DNA from: Nocardia higoensis
Lineage (GTDB): Bacteria; Actinomycetota; Actinomycetes; Mycobacteriales; Mycobacteriaceae
Assembly (NCBI RefSeq): GCF_015477835.1
Contig: NZ_JADLQN010000001.1
Span: 1,860,001-1,924,000, forward strand
Reading direction: 5' to 3'
DNA: 64,000 bases
Of the stretch, positions 39,273 through 47,929 are shown in pieces (within the stretch, counting starts at the first letter, position 1; each line of letters opens with the position of its first letter). Under the pieces are notes generated by a model. The model searched no databases and was not told the origin of the DNA. It saw nothing but the letters and a program-made list of their open reading frames with translations. The position numbers were made by a program, and so were the translations under genes.

Positions 39273-39363
39273 GTCCTGTCCCCTTTTCGACGGGTAGGTC
39301 TTGTTGTCCTGGTTGGCGCCCACAGTAGAGGGCGGCACCGACAAGTTCCGACCCCGAGCCTAG

Positions 39364-39379
39364 CCGAACAGATGTTCGA
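39364..39379. promoter_or_regulatory. SOS box upstream of recA
   Basis: CCGAACAGATGTTCGA holds a perfect GAAC-N4-GTTC core at 39366-39377, 92 bases before the recA start, matching the lexA boxes in this window. Confidence 0.85.
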
Positions 39380-39492
39380 CTCCAAGTGACTCGCCGGACC
39401 GATCGGATCACCCCCGCCGGTCCGGCGATCACCGCCTCATCGAGCCGAGACACACACCATCGAGCCAGGCAACGCAGCCCGCCCAGGCCGAT

Positions 39493-39945
39493 CTACCACT
39501 GCGGCAATGGCGCGTCGTCCTCACCGGGGCCGCGCGAGCCGAAGATCCGCCGGTCGGCCTCGGTGATGGCGACGTCGTTGATGCTCGCCTCCCGGCGCGA
39601 CATGAGACCGTCCGGTGCGAACTCCCACTGCTCGTTGCCATAGCTGCGCCACCAGCCGCCCGCCTCGTCGTGCCATTCGTACTGGAAGCGCACGGCGATG
39701 CGGTTGCCGTCGAAGGCCCACAGCTCTTTGCGCAACGCGTAGCCGTTCTCCTTCTCCCACTTTCTGGTGAGGAAGTCGACGACGGCCGCCCGGCCGACGA
39801 AATACTCGTCACGGTTTCGCCACACCGAATCCTCGGTGTAGGCGGCGGCGACCCGTTCGGGATCGCGGGTGTTCCACGCGCGCTCGGCGGCACGCACCTT
39901 CTCCGCCGCGGTCACGCGGTCGAACGGGGGCAGCGGTGGTCGCAT
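39493..39945 (-). CDS. DUF1348 / NTF2-like protein
   Basis: A 150-residue SnoaL/NTF2-fold protein of the DUF1348 family ([50 protein letters not shown]). The family forms cone-shaped dimers; its enzymatic role is unclear. Start at 39945, RBS GAGAGGA. It heads the left end of a four-gene cassette (to 42084) between recA and DUF3046; the two next genes upstream run on the same strand. Confidence 0.85.
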   Translation of the reverse strand: MRPPLPPFDRVTAAEKVRAAERAWNTRDPERVAAAYTEDSVWRNRDEYFVGRAAVVDFLTRKWEKENGYALRKELWAFDGNRIAVRFQYEWHDEAGGWWRSYGNEQWEFAPDGLMSRREASINDVAITEADRRIFGSRGPGEDDAPLPQW

Positions 39946-40002
39946 GAGGAAGTCCTCTCGGTGGGGGTCGTGGATGCGTCGTGCGCCGGGCAGGCCCACG
40001 GG

Positions 40003-40914
40003 TCAGGGATTGACCGGGGACAGTTCGGCAGCGCCCCAGCGCAGCGGGCCGTCCGGCCACTCGAGCACCTCCTCGACGGTGAAATCGATCGAGCACTGCG
40101 CACCCGGCGCGAATGTCGCCGGGTCCCAGTTGAATTCGGCGGTTCCGGTCAGCTGCAACGCGCCGCCGGTGGTCCAGTCCGGGATCAGCAATCCGCAGCG
40201 CGGGTGGGCGAGGAGATTGCCGAGTGTCATGAACATCGAGTTGCCCCGGTAGTCCGGCCAACGCAGCCGGGTCGGCGACAGCACGCGCAGGAACCCGGGA
40301 TTTCCGCCGCGATGCGAGGCATCGGCGTCCCCGGCGGCATCCGCGGTGGCGACGAAGAAGGTGTCCGCCGCCGCCACCGCAGCCCGCTGGGCCGGGTCGA
40401 GTTCCGCGCTCCTGCGAGGCTCGCCGGCGAGGTGATCCGCCGAATGGGCGACCACCTCACGGCGCGCGATGTACTTCGGGCAATTCGAATAGACCTGTTC
40501 GGTGGTGATCGCGAGACCTCCCTCGCGCGGCACGGACCTGCCGTTCACCCGCATCCGCCTGCGCTTGGCCGGCTGCAGCGCGATCATGCCGATGTGGGCC
40601 GGCGCGGACAGCGCCGCGGCGAGCGGATCACCGGCGGCAGGGCGGGCCGCGAGGTCGATCGAGGAGCTGTCGTCAGCCCGGCTCGGCGGGGCCACCCGAA
40701 GGAAGCCCGGCGCTCCGGTCAGCGGGCTCGCCCACAGCCTGCCGGCGCTGTCGGCGGCGGACACCACGACCATCGGCTGGGCGGCCAGGAATTCGGCGGC
40801 CACGGGTGGGACGCCGGTGCGGATGGTCCGACCGACCTTGGCCGCGACCGCGTCCTGTCCCATTCGTCGCTGGACGGCGAGTTCGCCGGGATGAAAGGGT
40901 CCCACGATCGCCAC
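40003..40914 (-). CDS. Pyridoxamine 5'-phosphate oxidase family (flavin-binding) protein
   Basis: A 303-residue protein with a split-barrel PPOX fold: FLAAQPMVVVSAADSAGRLWASPLTG, GMIALQPAKRRRMRVNGR, EQVYSNCPKYI, and GNSMFMTLGNLLAHPRCGLLIPDW are typical of the PPOX/flavoreductase-like group. It likely binds FMN or F420 and reduces a small molecule. The GTG start at 40914 lies 2 bases from the upstream glyoxalase stop, so the two are co-transcribed. A substrate cannot be assigned. Confidence 0.8.
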   Translation of the reverse strand: MAIVGPFHPGELAVQRRMGQDAVAAKVGRTIRTGVPPVAAEFLAAQPMVVVSAADSAGRLWASPLTGAPGFLRVAPPSRADDSSSIDLAARPAAGDPLAAALSAPAHIGMIALQPAKRRRMRVNGRSVPREGGLAITTEQVYSNCPKYIARREVVAHSADHLAGEPRRSAELDPAQRAAVAAADTFFVATADAAGDADASHRGGNPGFLRVLSPTRLRWPDYRGNSMFMTLGNLLAHPRCGLLIPDWTTGGALQLTGTAEFNWDPATFAPGAQCSIDFTVEEVLEWPDGPLRWGAAELSPVNP

Positions 40915-40916
40915 CC

Positions 40917-41390
40917 TCAGAAGAAGCCGCAGGTAGGTGCGGTGCCGTGGGGCGCGGGGGCGGCTTCGGCGCCCGCGGGCGCGTACACCTCCAGCCGGAT
41001 GCCGTCGGGGTCGGTGAAGAAGATGCCGCCCGAGGACACCCCTTCGCCGTGCGCCACCACGCCGTCGTGCACCAGGTCGACGCCCAGTTCCCGCAGCTTC
41101 GCCTCGACCGAGCGCACCTGTTCCATGTCGTCCACCTGGAACGACAGGTGATGCAGGCCCGGCGTACTCGTGGAGAACTCACCGTCGGACTGCGCCCAGA
41201 GCGCGAGCATCAGCCTGCCCTCCAGGCCGAGGAACACGAAGCGGGTCCGGCCCTCTCCACCGCTGGTGAGCTGTTCGAAACCGAGCGCACGCCGATAGAA
41301 CTCGGCGGAGCGATCGATGTCCGAGACGTTCATCCCGACATGTCCGGTCGTGAGCACGGGGGCGGCCACCGTTGTCGTCGAGCCTGTCAT
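40917..41390 (-). CDS. Glyoxalase/dioxygenase-superfamily (VOC) protein
   Basis: A 157-residue vicinal-oxygen-chelate fold protein with two beta-alpha-beta-beta-beta modules: TTGHVGMNVSDIDRSAEFYRRALGF and GLHHLSFQVDDMEQVRSVEAKLRELG, ending with FFTDPDGIRLEVYAP. The metal-ligand positions (H in GHVGM, H in LHHLS and E in RLEVY) are present. The ATG at 41390 has AGGAGG 5 bases upstream. It is the first gene of the minus-strand unit and diverges from a CGNR regulator whose operator lies between. Confidence 0.88.
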   Translation of the reverse strand: MTGSTTTVAAPVLTTGHVGMNVSDIDRSAEFYRRALGFEQLTSGGEGRTRFVFLGLEGRLMLALWAQSDGEFSTSTPGLHHLSFQVDDMEQVRSVEAKLRELGVDLVHDGVVAHGEGVSSGGIFFTDPDGIRLEVYAPAGAEAAPAPHGTAPTCGFF

Positions 41391-41400
41391 GACGTCCTCC

Positions 41401-41418
41401 TGAAATTTCTGAAATTTC
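41401..41418. repeat. Tandem 9-base repeat in the glyoxalase 5' leader
   Basis: TGAAATTTC occurs twice in tandem, each unit containing palindromic GAAATTTC. AT-rich in a GC-rich genome and close to the glyoxalase start codon, it may be a promoter or operator element. Confidence 0.6.
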
Positions 41419-41419
41419 C

Positions 41420-41453
41420 AACCGCCGTTTGCGGTTTCAACGGTTAGAACCGT
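41420..41453. promoter_or_regulatory. Inverted repeats in the CGNR/glyoxalase divergent promoter
   Basis: AACCGC/GCGGTT pair at 41420-41436, followed by ACGGTT-AG-AACCGT, a 6-bp inverted repeat with 2-base spacer, at 41440-41453. GGTTAGAA recurs at 41499-41506, just before the regulator start. They are likely operator sites. Confidence 0.6.
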
Positions 41454-41517
41454 ATGACCGGCGAGCACACAATGTCAACCCCATAAAGTCGATTAAGTGG
41501 TTAGAAAGGTGGTGACC

Positions 41518-42084
41518 ATGCCGCGGACAGACAACGACTCGATACCCTCGGGCATGCCCGATCCGCGCCCACACCTCGGTGAACCGCTGGCACTGGACCT
41601 GCTCAACACCCGTTGGGTGGACAACGGTCCGCGGGATCTGCTCACCGACGTGACCGGTCTGGACATATGGCTGACCTCGGCCGGGCTCACCGAACAGGCC
41701 ACGGCCGACGAGCCGACGCTGGCGGCTGTCCTGGAAGCACGCGCGGCCATCTACGACGTGGTCATCTCGGGTATGCGCGAGGCACGCACCCACGCCGCAC
41801 TCAACGCGGTCCTCGACCACGGGCGGATCCGGCGGGCTCTGCGGGCATCCGGCCCCGTCGCCGAACCCGACGTCGCGACGGCGGCCTGGCTGCCCGGCTG
41901 GCTGGCCGCGGAGAACCTGCTCGAGCTACTCGCCGAGGCGCCGGACCGCATCCGGCAGTGCGCCCACGACCAGTGCGTCCTGTTCTTCTACGACACCTCG
42001 AAGAACGGCACCCGGCGGTGGCATTCGATGTCCACCTGCGGCAATCGCGCCAAAGCCGCCCGGCACTACTCCAAGAAGTCCTGA
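41518..42084 (+). CDS. ABATE-domain CGNR zinc-finger regulator
   Basis: A 188-residue protein. The N-terminal ABATE-like domain (GEPLALDLLNTRWVDNGPRDLL) leads to the C-terminal zinc finger CAHDQCVLFFYDTSKNGTRRWHSMSTCGNRAKAARHY, with the CGNR motif intact. Such proteins bind DNA and typically control adjacent metabolic genes. The ATG at 41518 has GAAAGGTGG upstream; a GTG 7 codons earlier is a weaker alternative. It diverges from the glyoxalase-PPOX pair and probably regulates them through the repeats between. Confidence 0.88.
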   Translation: MPRTDNDSIPSGMPDPRPHLGEPLALDLLNTRWVDNGPRDLLTDVTGLDIWLTSAGLTEQATADEPTLAAVLEARAAIYDVVISGMREARTHAALNAVLDHGRIRRALRASGPVAEPDVATAAWLPGWLAAENLLELLAEAPDRIRQCAHDQCVLFFYDTSKNGTRRWHSMSTCGNRAKAARHYSKKS

Positions 42085-42148
42085 TCCGCCGAGAAGTACC
42101 GGCCGGGCCAGGACGCGCGAGGTCGCGGGGAAAGACTGGATCAGCAGC

Positions 42149-42343
42149 TCACCAGCGCGACTTGGGAACGTCGAACTCGGCGCACAGCGCCCGCCACACC
42201 TCGCGCGGATCGACGCCCGCTTCGATCGCCTGTGCTCCGGTGCGGCCGCCGAGGGCCAGAATGGTGTGGTCGGCGAGCAGGGCGTCGCCCCGCACACTGC
42301 CGAACTCGGTGTGCAACAGTTCTTGGAACTCCGTCAACCGCAT
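42149..42343 (-). CDS. DUF3046 family protein
   Basis: A 64-residue small protein, MRLTEFQELL through VPKSRW, complete as a conserved actinobacterial family located near recA in mycobacteria (Rv2738c). It contains an HTILALGGRTG segment and a C-terminal PREVWRALCAEFDVP motif. The function is unknown. The frame runs further upstream, but homology supports this start at 42343. The ribosome-binding site is weak. Confidence 0.88.
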   Translation of the reverse strand: MRLTEFQELLHTEFGSVRGDALLADHTILALGGRTGAQAIEAGVDPREVWRALCAEFDVPKSRW

Positions 42344-42416
42344 CGTCCCGAAGATACTCGCGCCGGCCCGCCACCCACATCGTGCCCGGTACTCGCGGTC
42401 CGAACGACCTCGATCC

Positions 42417-43580
42417 TCAGCGGGCGCGCACGCGATCGAGCACCCGGCGGCACAGTTCCACCGGATCGCCGACCTCGGCAGCGCCCATCGACGCCTCCTC
42501 GGCGGCGGCGGTGTAGCGCGGATGGTCGAGCATCTCCCGCACGGCGGCGCGCACCGATTCGACGGTCGGCGGCCGGACGACGATCGAACTGCCTTGCCGC
42601 GCCGCACGATTGGCCAGTTCCCACTGATCCCCGCCGCCGGGCACGGTGATGATGGGGACTCCGGCGAGCAGGGTCTTGGCCAGCAGGCCGTGCCCGCCGC
42701 CACCGACAACCACCGCCGCGTGCCGCAACAGTTCGTCCTGCCTGCCCAAGCCGGCGGTGGCCCAGGACGGCAGCTCGGACGGCGGGGCGTCGAGCATCGA
42801 GATCGCCACCCGCACGCCCGCTCCGTCGAGCGCGCGCAGCACGGTGTCGACCATCCCCGCTACACCGGTGTGCGCGGTGGACGGTGCGACCATCACCAGT
42901 GGATCGTCGCCCGGCGGCAGCTCGAGCACATCGTCGGTCGGCTCCCACAGCAACGGCCCGACCAGATGCGCGTTGTCCGGCCAGTCCGGACGCGGCACCT
43001 CCAGCGCGGGCAACGTCGCGAGCAGACGTGCCGCCGGCCCCGGATCGGTGGCGGACAGGCCGACACTCTGTCTGGCGCGGGATCGCTGCTGCTCGCCCTT
43101 GCGTACGGCTCGGTCGGTCAAGGCGCGCAGTACAGAATCCCGCAACCGGCCGCGCACGCCCTCGCCCACCGCGAGCCCGCTCCCGATGGGCGGCAAGCCT
43201 TTCGACGGCAGATACAGCGGATGCGGCGAGAGTTCCACCCACGGCACACCGAGCCGTTCGGCAGCCATTCCCCCACCGGCGGTGAGCACATCGGAAACCA
43301 CCAGCTCCGGCAGCATGGCGCCGAGATCGGGCAGGATCTCGGTGGAGATGTGGGCGGCGCGCTCGTGTATGCGCTGCCCGGCGTCGGCGTCGTCGTCGAT
43401 CGTTCTGGGCGCCAAGCCTTTCAGCCTGCGCACCGGAATGCCCGCGCTCTTGGCGGTATCGAACCAGCGTGGTCCGGTGAACAGCACCGGTTCGTCGCCC
43501 GCGGCGAGGAACCGCTCGCACAGCGCGAGCGCAGGGAACGCATGGCCGGGGTCCGGACCGGCGACGACCGCAACACGCAT
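42417..43580 (-). CDS. Glycosyltransferase (UDP-glucuronosyl/MGT-type)
   Basis: A 387-residue GT-B fold enzyme of the GT1/MGT type, with MRVAVVAGPDPGHAFPALALCERFLAAGDEPVLFTG at the start and a C-terminal donor-binding site AAVVVGGGGHGLLAKTLLAGVPIITVPGGGDQWELANRAA that matches the glycosyltransferase signature. It transfers a sugar from a nucleotide donor to a lipid or natural-product acceptor; the substrate is unknown. The position matches M. tuberculosis Rv2739c. It follows the PIG-L gene by 62 bases. Confidence 0.88.
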   Translation of the reverse strand: MRVAVVAGPDPGHAFPALALCERFLAAGDEPVLFTGPRWFDTAKSAGIPVRRLKGLAPRTIDDDADAGQRIHERAAHISTEILPDLGAMLPELVVSDVLTAGGGMAAERLGVPWVELSPHPLYLPSKGLPPIGSGLAVGEGVRGRLRDSVLRALTDRAVRKGEQQRSRARQSVGLSATDPGPAARLLATLPALEVPRPDWPDNAHLVGPLLWEPTDDVLELPPGDDPLVMVAPSTAHTGVAGMVDTVLRALDGAGVRVAISMLDAPPSELPSWATAGLGRQDELLRHAAVVVGGGGHGLLAKTLLAGVPIITVPGGGDQWELANRAARQGSSIVVRPPTVESVRAAVREMLDHPRYTAAAEEASMGAAEVGDPVELCRRVLDRVRAR

Positions 43581-43642
43581 CGGTTCAGCCTGCCACACCC
43601 CCGTCTCGACCCCAGCACACCCCTGGAGCTCCCGTGGGATTC

Positions 43643-44350
43643 TCACGAGAAGAGATACAGCCGAACTCCCACCGCCCGCTCGGCCGGGAAACCCTCGATC
43701 GGGGCGGTGGCCATGTCGACGACGGCGCGCGCCTGCTGCTCCACCGGTTCGGGGCTCAGCGCCTCCAGGTAGCGGCGATGCGCGGACAGCGAGATCACCG
43801 CCTGATCGACGGTCTCGGTGACATCGACCGCGTGCGTGGGGCCCGGCCCGGACACCGCCGCCCAGCGCGCACGCCACGGTTCCAGGTCGGCGATCTCGGG
43901 GAAGATCCACTCGTTGCCCGCGTCGGACACCGCGTCCAGGCCCGCGCGCCCGACCGCGCGGTGGTCGGCGCTGTTGACGTAGCCCGAGGCCCAGGTGTCG
44001 CCGAAGTTCACCAGGATCACCATCTCGGGGCGGTGCCTGCGAATGGCGGCGGCCAGATCCTGCCGCAGTGCCGGACTCGCCTCGAGGCGCCCGTCCGGAT
44101 AGCCGAGGAACTCGACCTCGTTCACCCCGACGGCGGCCGCGGAGGCCAGCTGCTCGCGTTCGCGCAGCGGCCCGGATTCCGCGGGCGGCAGGCCCGCGAT
44201 ACCTGCCTCACCGCTGGTCACCAACACGTACCTGATGTCCTTGCCCTGCGCTGTCCAGCGGGCGACCGCGGCGGCGAGGCCGTACTCGATGTCATCGGGG
44301 TGAGCCACGATCACCAGGCCGCGCTGCCAGTCCTCGGGTAACTGCTCCAT
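43643..44350 (-). CDS. PIG-L family deacetylase
   Basis: A 235-residue zinc-dependent N-acetylglucosamine-type deacetylase. VIVAHPDDIEYG carries the metal ligands H and DD, and the distal His is expected in NSADHRAVG. The family includes MshB and Mca of mycothiol metabolism and antibiotic GlcNAc deacetylases; this one differs from MshB in length and flanking genes. The start at 44350 (MEQLPEDWQRG) is uncertain because the ribosome-binding site is weak and the frame extends 29 codons. It sits next to a glycosyltransferase, suggesting a shared glycolipid or glycoside route. Confidence 0.85.
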   Translation of the reverse strand: MEQLPEDWQRGLVIVAHPDDIEYGLAAAVARWTAQGKDIRYVLVTSGEAGIAGLPPAESGPLREREQLASAAAVGVNEVEFLGYPDGRLEASPALRQDLAAAIRRHRPEMVILVNFGDTWASGYVNSADHRAVGRAGLDAVSDAGNEWIFPEIADLEPWRARWAAVSGPGPTHAVDVTETVDQAVISLSAHRRYLEALSPEPVEQQARAVVDMATAPIEGFPAERAVGVRLYLFS

Positions 44351-44448
44351 GCGCCCATTCAACACCGGCCATCGGGATTCCTTCGAAGCTTCTCGCCTGC
44401 CCGATGGACCGCCCCGGTGAGCAACTGCACAGCTCATGATGTAGACAC

Positions 44449-45042
44449 ATGCGCATGATGAAGCTCACACGTGCCGTGGCGGTCCTCGCACTGGCGCTGT
44501 TCACCGTCTTCGCGCCGGGCCCGCTGACCGCGCCGCACGCGCACGCCGACGCCTTGCCCCGGGTCTATCTCGACCTGGCCATCGGCAATGCGCCCGTCGG
44601 GCGGTTGGTGATCGAACTGCGCTCGGACGTGGCGCCGCGCACCGCCGAGAACTTCCGCGCGCTGGCCACCGGCGAGCTGGGGTTCGGCTACCGCGGCTCG
44701 TCGCTGCACCGGGTGATCCCGGGATTCATGGCCCAGGGCGGGGATTTCACCAACGGTGACGGCACCGGCGGCGCCAGTGTCTACGGCCCGTCCTTCCCGG
44801 ACGAGAACTTCGAGCTGAACCACGACGGACCCGGAGTGCTCAGCATGGCCAACCGTGGCCCCGACACCAACAGCTCCCAGTTCTTCATCACCCTCGACGC
44901 CACCCCGTGGCTCGACGGCAAGCACGTGGTCTTCGGTTCGGTGGTCGAGGGCCTCGAGGTGGTCCGGACCGTCGAGCAGGTCGGCACCGAGGACGGCACG
45001 ACCTTCCTGCCGGTGACGATCAGCGACAGCGGTCAGCTCTGA
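44449..45042 (+). CDS. Secreted cyclophilin-type peptidyl-prolyl isomerase
   Basis: A 197-residue cyclophilin with a Sec signal peptide ([21 protein letters not shown]..., cleavage near AHA-DALP, about residue 34). The catalytic site is recognised from [40 protein letters not shown] and [22 protein letters not shown]. It isomerises Xaa-Pro bonds in exported proteins outside the membrane. A second ATG 9 bases in (MKLTRA) is an alternative start. The gene ends at a strong terminator. Confidence 0.93.
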   Translation: MRMMKLTRAVAVLALALFTVFAPGPLTAPHAHADALPRVYLDLAIGNAPVGRLVIELRSDVAPRTAENFRALATGELGFGYRGSSLHRVIPGFMAQGGDFTNGDGTGGASVYGPSFPDENFELNHDGPGVLSMANRGPDTNSSQFFITLDATPWLDGKHVVFGSVVEGLEVVRTVEQVGTEDGTTFLPVTISDSGQL

Positions 45043-45070
45043 GCCGGAGCTCGAGGCCGAGCCGTTTCGA

Positions 45071-45120
45071 CGACGACACGGGCCGTTCACCTTTCGCGAG
45101 GTGAACGGCCCGTGTTGTCG
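45071..45120. terminator. Terminator shared by the cyclophilin and small membrane protein genes
   Basis: 22-bp stem with one G-U pair and a TTCGCG loop, between convergent genes; one of the strongest hairpins in the window. Confidence 0.88.
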
Positions 45121-45135
45121 ACGGCAGAGAGGGGA

Positions 45136-45309
45136 TCACGGCTTTCCGACCGGCCTTCGGTCGTTACCCGACACCGCCTTGAACAGCAGATACGCGCCGA
45201 AGACGAGGACTCCGACCACCACGACCGGGAACAGCCCTTCGATCAGCGCGCCGATGATCGCCAGCGCGATCCAGACGATCGCTACGACACCGATGATCTT
45301 CCACAGCAT
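45136..45309 (-). CDS. 57-residue membrane protein beside the psp locus
   Basis: A very short gene not usually predicted. It reads MLWKIIGVVAIVWIALAIIG, continues with FPVVVVGVLVFGAYLLF, and ends SGNDRRPVGKP: two hydrophobic helices (about residues 4-22 and 27-44) with a positively charged tail. GGGAGG lies 7 bases before the ATG. It is 118 bases from the PspM-like gene on the same strand, in the position of the small PspN-like gene of mycobacteria, but with different length. Coding is supported by the RBS, topology and location. Confidence 0.78.
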   Translation of the reverse strand: MLWKIIGVVAIVWIALAIIGALIEGLFPVVVVGVLVFGAYLLFKAVSGNDRRPVGKP

Positions 45310-45427
45310 TGCCAGCCTCCCGGAGGTCTTCTCCGATCGCCGTCCGGCGATCCGATCCCTTTCAGGCTGGCACTTCGGTCAGCGAAAATCAGCAGGTCAG
45401 GATGGATATCCGGGTGGAAATCAGGGT

Positions 45428-46288
45428 TCACCCCCAGTGGCGCAGGGTGGGCTGGTCGGCCATCTCGGTCAGGGCCTGCGCCCAGCCGTCGAGCCGATCC
45501 GCGGCGTCGCGCAATTCGCCGACGATGCCCGCGAACTGGTAATCGACGACGGAGTTCTCCGGGACGGCCAGCACGTGGCTCGCCGCGGCGAGAACGTGCT
45601 CGTATTCGCCGACGCCGTGGTCGAGCCGGGCCAGGGCCGCGCGTACCGTCTCGGCCAGCGACGAGGAAGCCCGCGGATTCGCCTGCCCGACGATCTCCAG
45701 CGCCTGCTCCATCTGCACGATGTCGGCGGCGAGCGCGTGCAGGGCGGCGGCGCCGGCGGCGGCGGTCTCGGCCAGTTCGGCGAGTTCGGCGGGTGGGAGC
45801 CTGCGACCGGCGGCGATCTGCGCGGTGACGCCGTGCATCACGCGCTCGGCCCGGACCAGCCGGGCGATCGACGTACGGGCCGCCGAGCGCAACGGCGGCT
45901 GCCGCCGTGGCTGGAAGCGCGGCGGCGGCAACGGAAGATCGCGCATCTGCAGGTAACGGCGGGTGTTGTACGCGGCGCCGGTGACCGCGGCCACCGCGCC
46001 GCCGCCGAGGACGACGACCGCCCAGGCGGGCGCCGAGATGATGACCAGACCGACCAGGCCGACGGAGGTGATCCCGGAGACCGTGCCCAGGCGGACACTG
46101 CGCCTGCGGGCCCGGCGGCGCTTGCGCAGTTCGCGTTCCCGCGGATCGGCCCAGCGACGCACCGCGACCAGGGCCTGCTCTCCCACGTCACGCAGGGCGT
46201 CGGGCAAAGCCACCGGCGCCGGTGCGCCGTACGGTGCGTGCGCGTTGTCGGCCGGGGTGTACCCGGCGGGAATTCGCTTGCGGCTCAT
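45428..46288 (-). CDS. PspM-like membrane protein
   Basis: A 286-residue protein next to PspA. After a Pro/Arg-rich N-terminus there are two transmembrane helices (SGITSVGLVGLVIISAP and AVVVLGGGAVAAVTGAAY, about residues 70-110), then a helical soluble part with heptad-like stretches (LAELAETAAAGAAALHALAADIVQMEQALEIVG). It matches the layout of Rv2743c (PspM), which tethers PspA to the membrane in mycobacteria. RBS GAGGAAG precedes the ATG at 46288. It follows pspA by 55 bases. Confidence 0.75.
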   Translation of the reverse strand: MSRKRIPAGYTPADNAHAPYGAPAPVALPDALRDVGEQALVAVRRWADPRERELRKRRRARRRSVRLGTVSGITSVGLVGLVIISAPAWAVVVLGGGAVAAVTGAAYNTRRYLQMRDLPLPPPRFQPRRQPPLRSAARTSIARLVRAERVMHGVTAQIAAGRRLPPAELAELAETAAAGAAALHALAADIVQMEQALEIVGQANPRASSSLAETVRAALARLDHGVGEYEHVLAAASHVLAVPENSVVDYQFAGIVGELRDAADRLDGWAQALTEMADQPTLRHWG

Positions 46289-46343
46289 GTACTTCCTCAC
46301 ACCTGCCACGAACTGAGCACCGTCGGCTCACCTGATCGCGGTT

Positions 46344-47171
46344 CTACTGCTGAGCGGTCTGCCCCTTGTTCAACTGCGGCTGGGCCTGGGCCGGATCGGT
46401 CTGGGCCGGGCTCAGCGCGGCCTCGGCGCCACCGGCGGGCAGCGCGTCGCCGCGCATGGAGGCGCGAATCTGCTCGAGCCTGCTGTGTCCGGCCATCTGC
46501 ACGCTGGCCTGCTGTACTTCCATCATGCGGCCCTGCACCGAGTTCTGGGCCAGTTCGGAGGCGCCGAGCGCGTTCGCGTAGCGGCGCTCGATCTTCTCGC
46601 GCACGGCGTCCAGGCTCGGGGTGCTGCCCGGCGCGGAGAGCGTGGAGTCCATCTGCTGCAGGGAGGCCGAGACCTGCTCCTGCATCTTGGCCTGCTCGAG
46701 CTGGCTGAGCAGCTTGGTGCGCTCGGCGACCTTCTGCTGCAACAACATCGCGTTCTGCTCGACCGCCTTCTTGGCCTGAGCGGCGGCCTGCAGCGACTGG
46801 TCGTGCAGCACCTTGAGATCCTCGACGGCCTGCTCGGCGGTGACGAGCTGGGCGGCGAAGGCCTCGGCAGCATTGGTGTACTGGATGGACTTCTCGGTGT
46901 CGCCCGCCGCGGCCGCCTGGTCGGCGAGCAGGACGGCCTGCCGGGCGTTGGCGTTGAGCTTCTCGACCTCGTCGAGCTGGCGGTTGAGCTTCATCTCCAG
47001 CTGTCGCTGGTTGCCGATGACCGACGCGGCCTGCTGCGAGAGAGCCTGGTGTTGACGCTGAGCTTCCTCGATAGCCTGCTGGATCTGCACCTTGGGGTCC
47101 GCGTGCTCCTCGATCTTGGCATCGAAGAGGGCCATCAGGTATTTCCAGGCCTTGACGAACGGATTAGCCAT
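46344..47171 (-). CDS. pspA: Phage shock protein A (PspA/35-kDa antigen)
   Basis: A 275-residue coiled-coil PspA/IM30 family protein, homologous to the mycobacterial 35-kDa antigen (Rv2744c). The amphipathic N-terminus [19 protein letters not shown] leads into [29 protein letters not shown] and long heptad repeats; the C-terminal Gln/Pro/Ala tail is low complexity. It coats and stabilises stressed inner membrane and can hold back PspM. Its operon partners are clgR upstream and pspM downstream. Confidence 0.92.
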   Translation of the reverse strand: MANPFVKAWKYLMALFDAKIEEHADPKVQIQQAIEEAQRQHQALSQQAASVIGNQRQLEMKLNRQLDEVEKLNANARQAVLLADQAAAAGDTEKSIQYTNAAEAFAAQLVTAEQAVEDLKVLHDQSLQAAAQAKKAVEQNAMLLQQKVAERTKLLSQLEQAKMQEQVSASLQQMDSTLSAPGSTPSLDAVREKIERRYANALGASELAQNSVQGRMMEVQQASVQMAGHSRLEQIRASMRGDALPAGGAEAALSPAQTDPAQAQPQLNKGQTAQQ

Positions 47172-47368
47172 CGATTGATCCCGCCTCCATCTGATGTACC
47201 GCTTGCTGCGGCCCGGGTGCGCGACCCTCGCGCACCCGGTTGTGCTTGTCCTCCACGACGCGGCACCTGGACCGGACCGACCCGGCCCAACCGACGCTTA
47301 CTACAGAATCTAGCCGCTTTCGGCATCCTCCCCCAGCGTCGCCGGATCGTTCACCGCCGCGGCGATCG

Positions 47369-47803
47369 TCAGTTGCTCTTGACCAGCACCAGCATGTCCG
47401 CGGTCGGGGCGGGGATGACGATGCGGGTGTCCTCGTCGATCTGCGGGCGAACCGCCGTGGCCGACATCGCCGCGCCCGCCGGTTCGCCGTCGGGAGCCTC
47501 GCGCCCGGCGGGGGCGGGAAGAGCCGGGCCGCCGGGGTGGGGCACGGCCGCAGCGGGCGCGGGTTCGGCGTCACCGCCCGCCATCACCGCGCTGACATCC
47601 CACAGCACCCGCGACAGCGGCACATCCAACGCGTGACAGATGGCGGCGAGCAACTCACTCGACGCCTCCTTGCGGCCCCGTTCCACCTCGGACAGATAGC
47701 CCAGGCTCACGCGTGCCGAGGTGGAGACTTCACGCAGGGTTCGGTGCTGGGCGAGACGTGCACGCCGCAGACTGTCGCCGATGGCCTCTCGCAGCAGCGT
47801 CAT
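47369..47803 (-). CDS. clgR: Clp-gene regulator ClgR
   Basis: A 144-residue HTH-XRE regulator. The helix-turn-helix ([29 protein letters not shown]) occupies residues about 20-50, followed by a Pro/Ala-rich linker and a conserved C-terminal segment ending MLVLVKSN. In corynebacteria and mycobacteria ClgR activates clpP/clpC and the psp genes under envelope stress. The start at 47803 has AAGGAG upstream; the frame extends 25 codons. The pspA gene follows 197 bases downstream. Confidence 0.92.
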   Translation of the reverse strand: MTLLREAIGDSLRRARLAQHRTLREVSTSARVSLGYLSEVERGRKEASSELLAAICHALDVPLSRVLWDVSAVMAGGDAEPAPAAAVPHPGGPALPAPAGREAPDGEPAGAAMSATAVRPQIDEDTRIVIPAPTADMLVLVKSN

Positions 47804-47929
47804 CTCGATCTCCTTCGCTCCGATCACTGTGCGCCGCGTCGGCGACTGGCCTGGCGCGCACCGCTGTTTCTGGCACAACGTCCGGAGACGCCCGGCGGTT
47901 CCCGGGAGGTGGATTCGTCGTGCGGCGAG

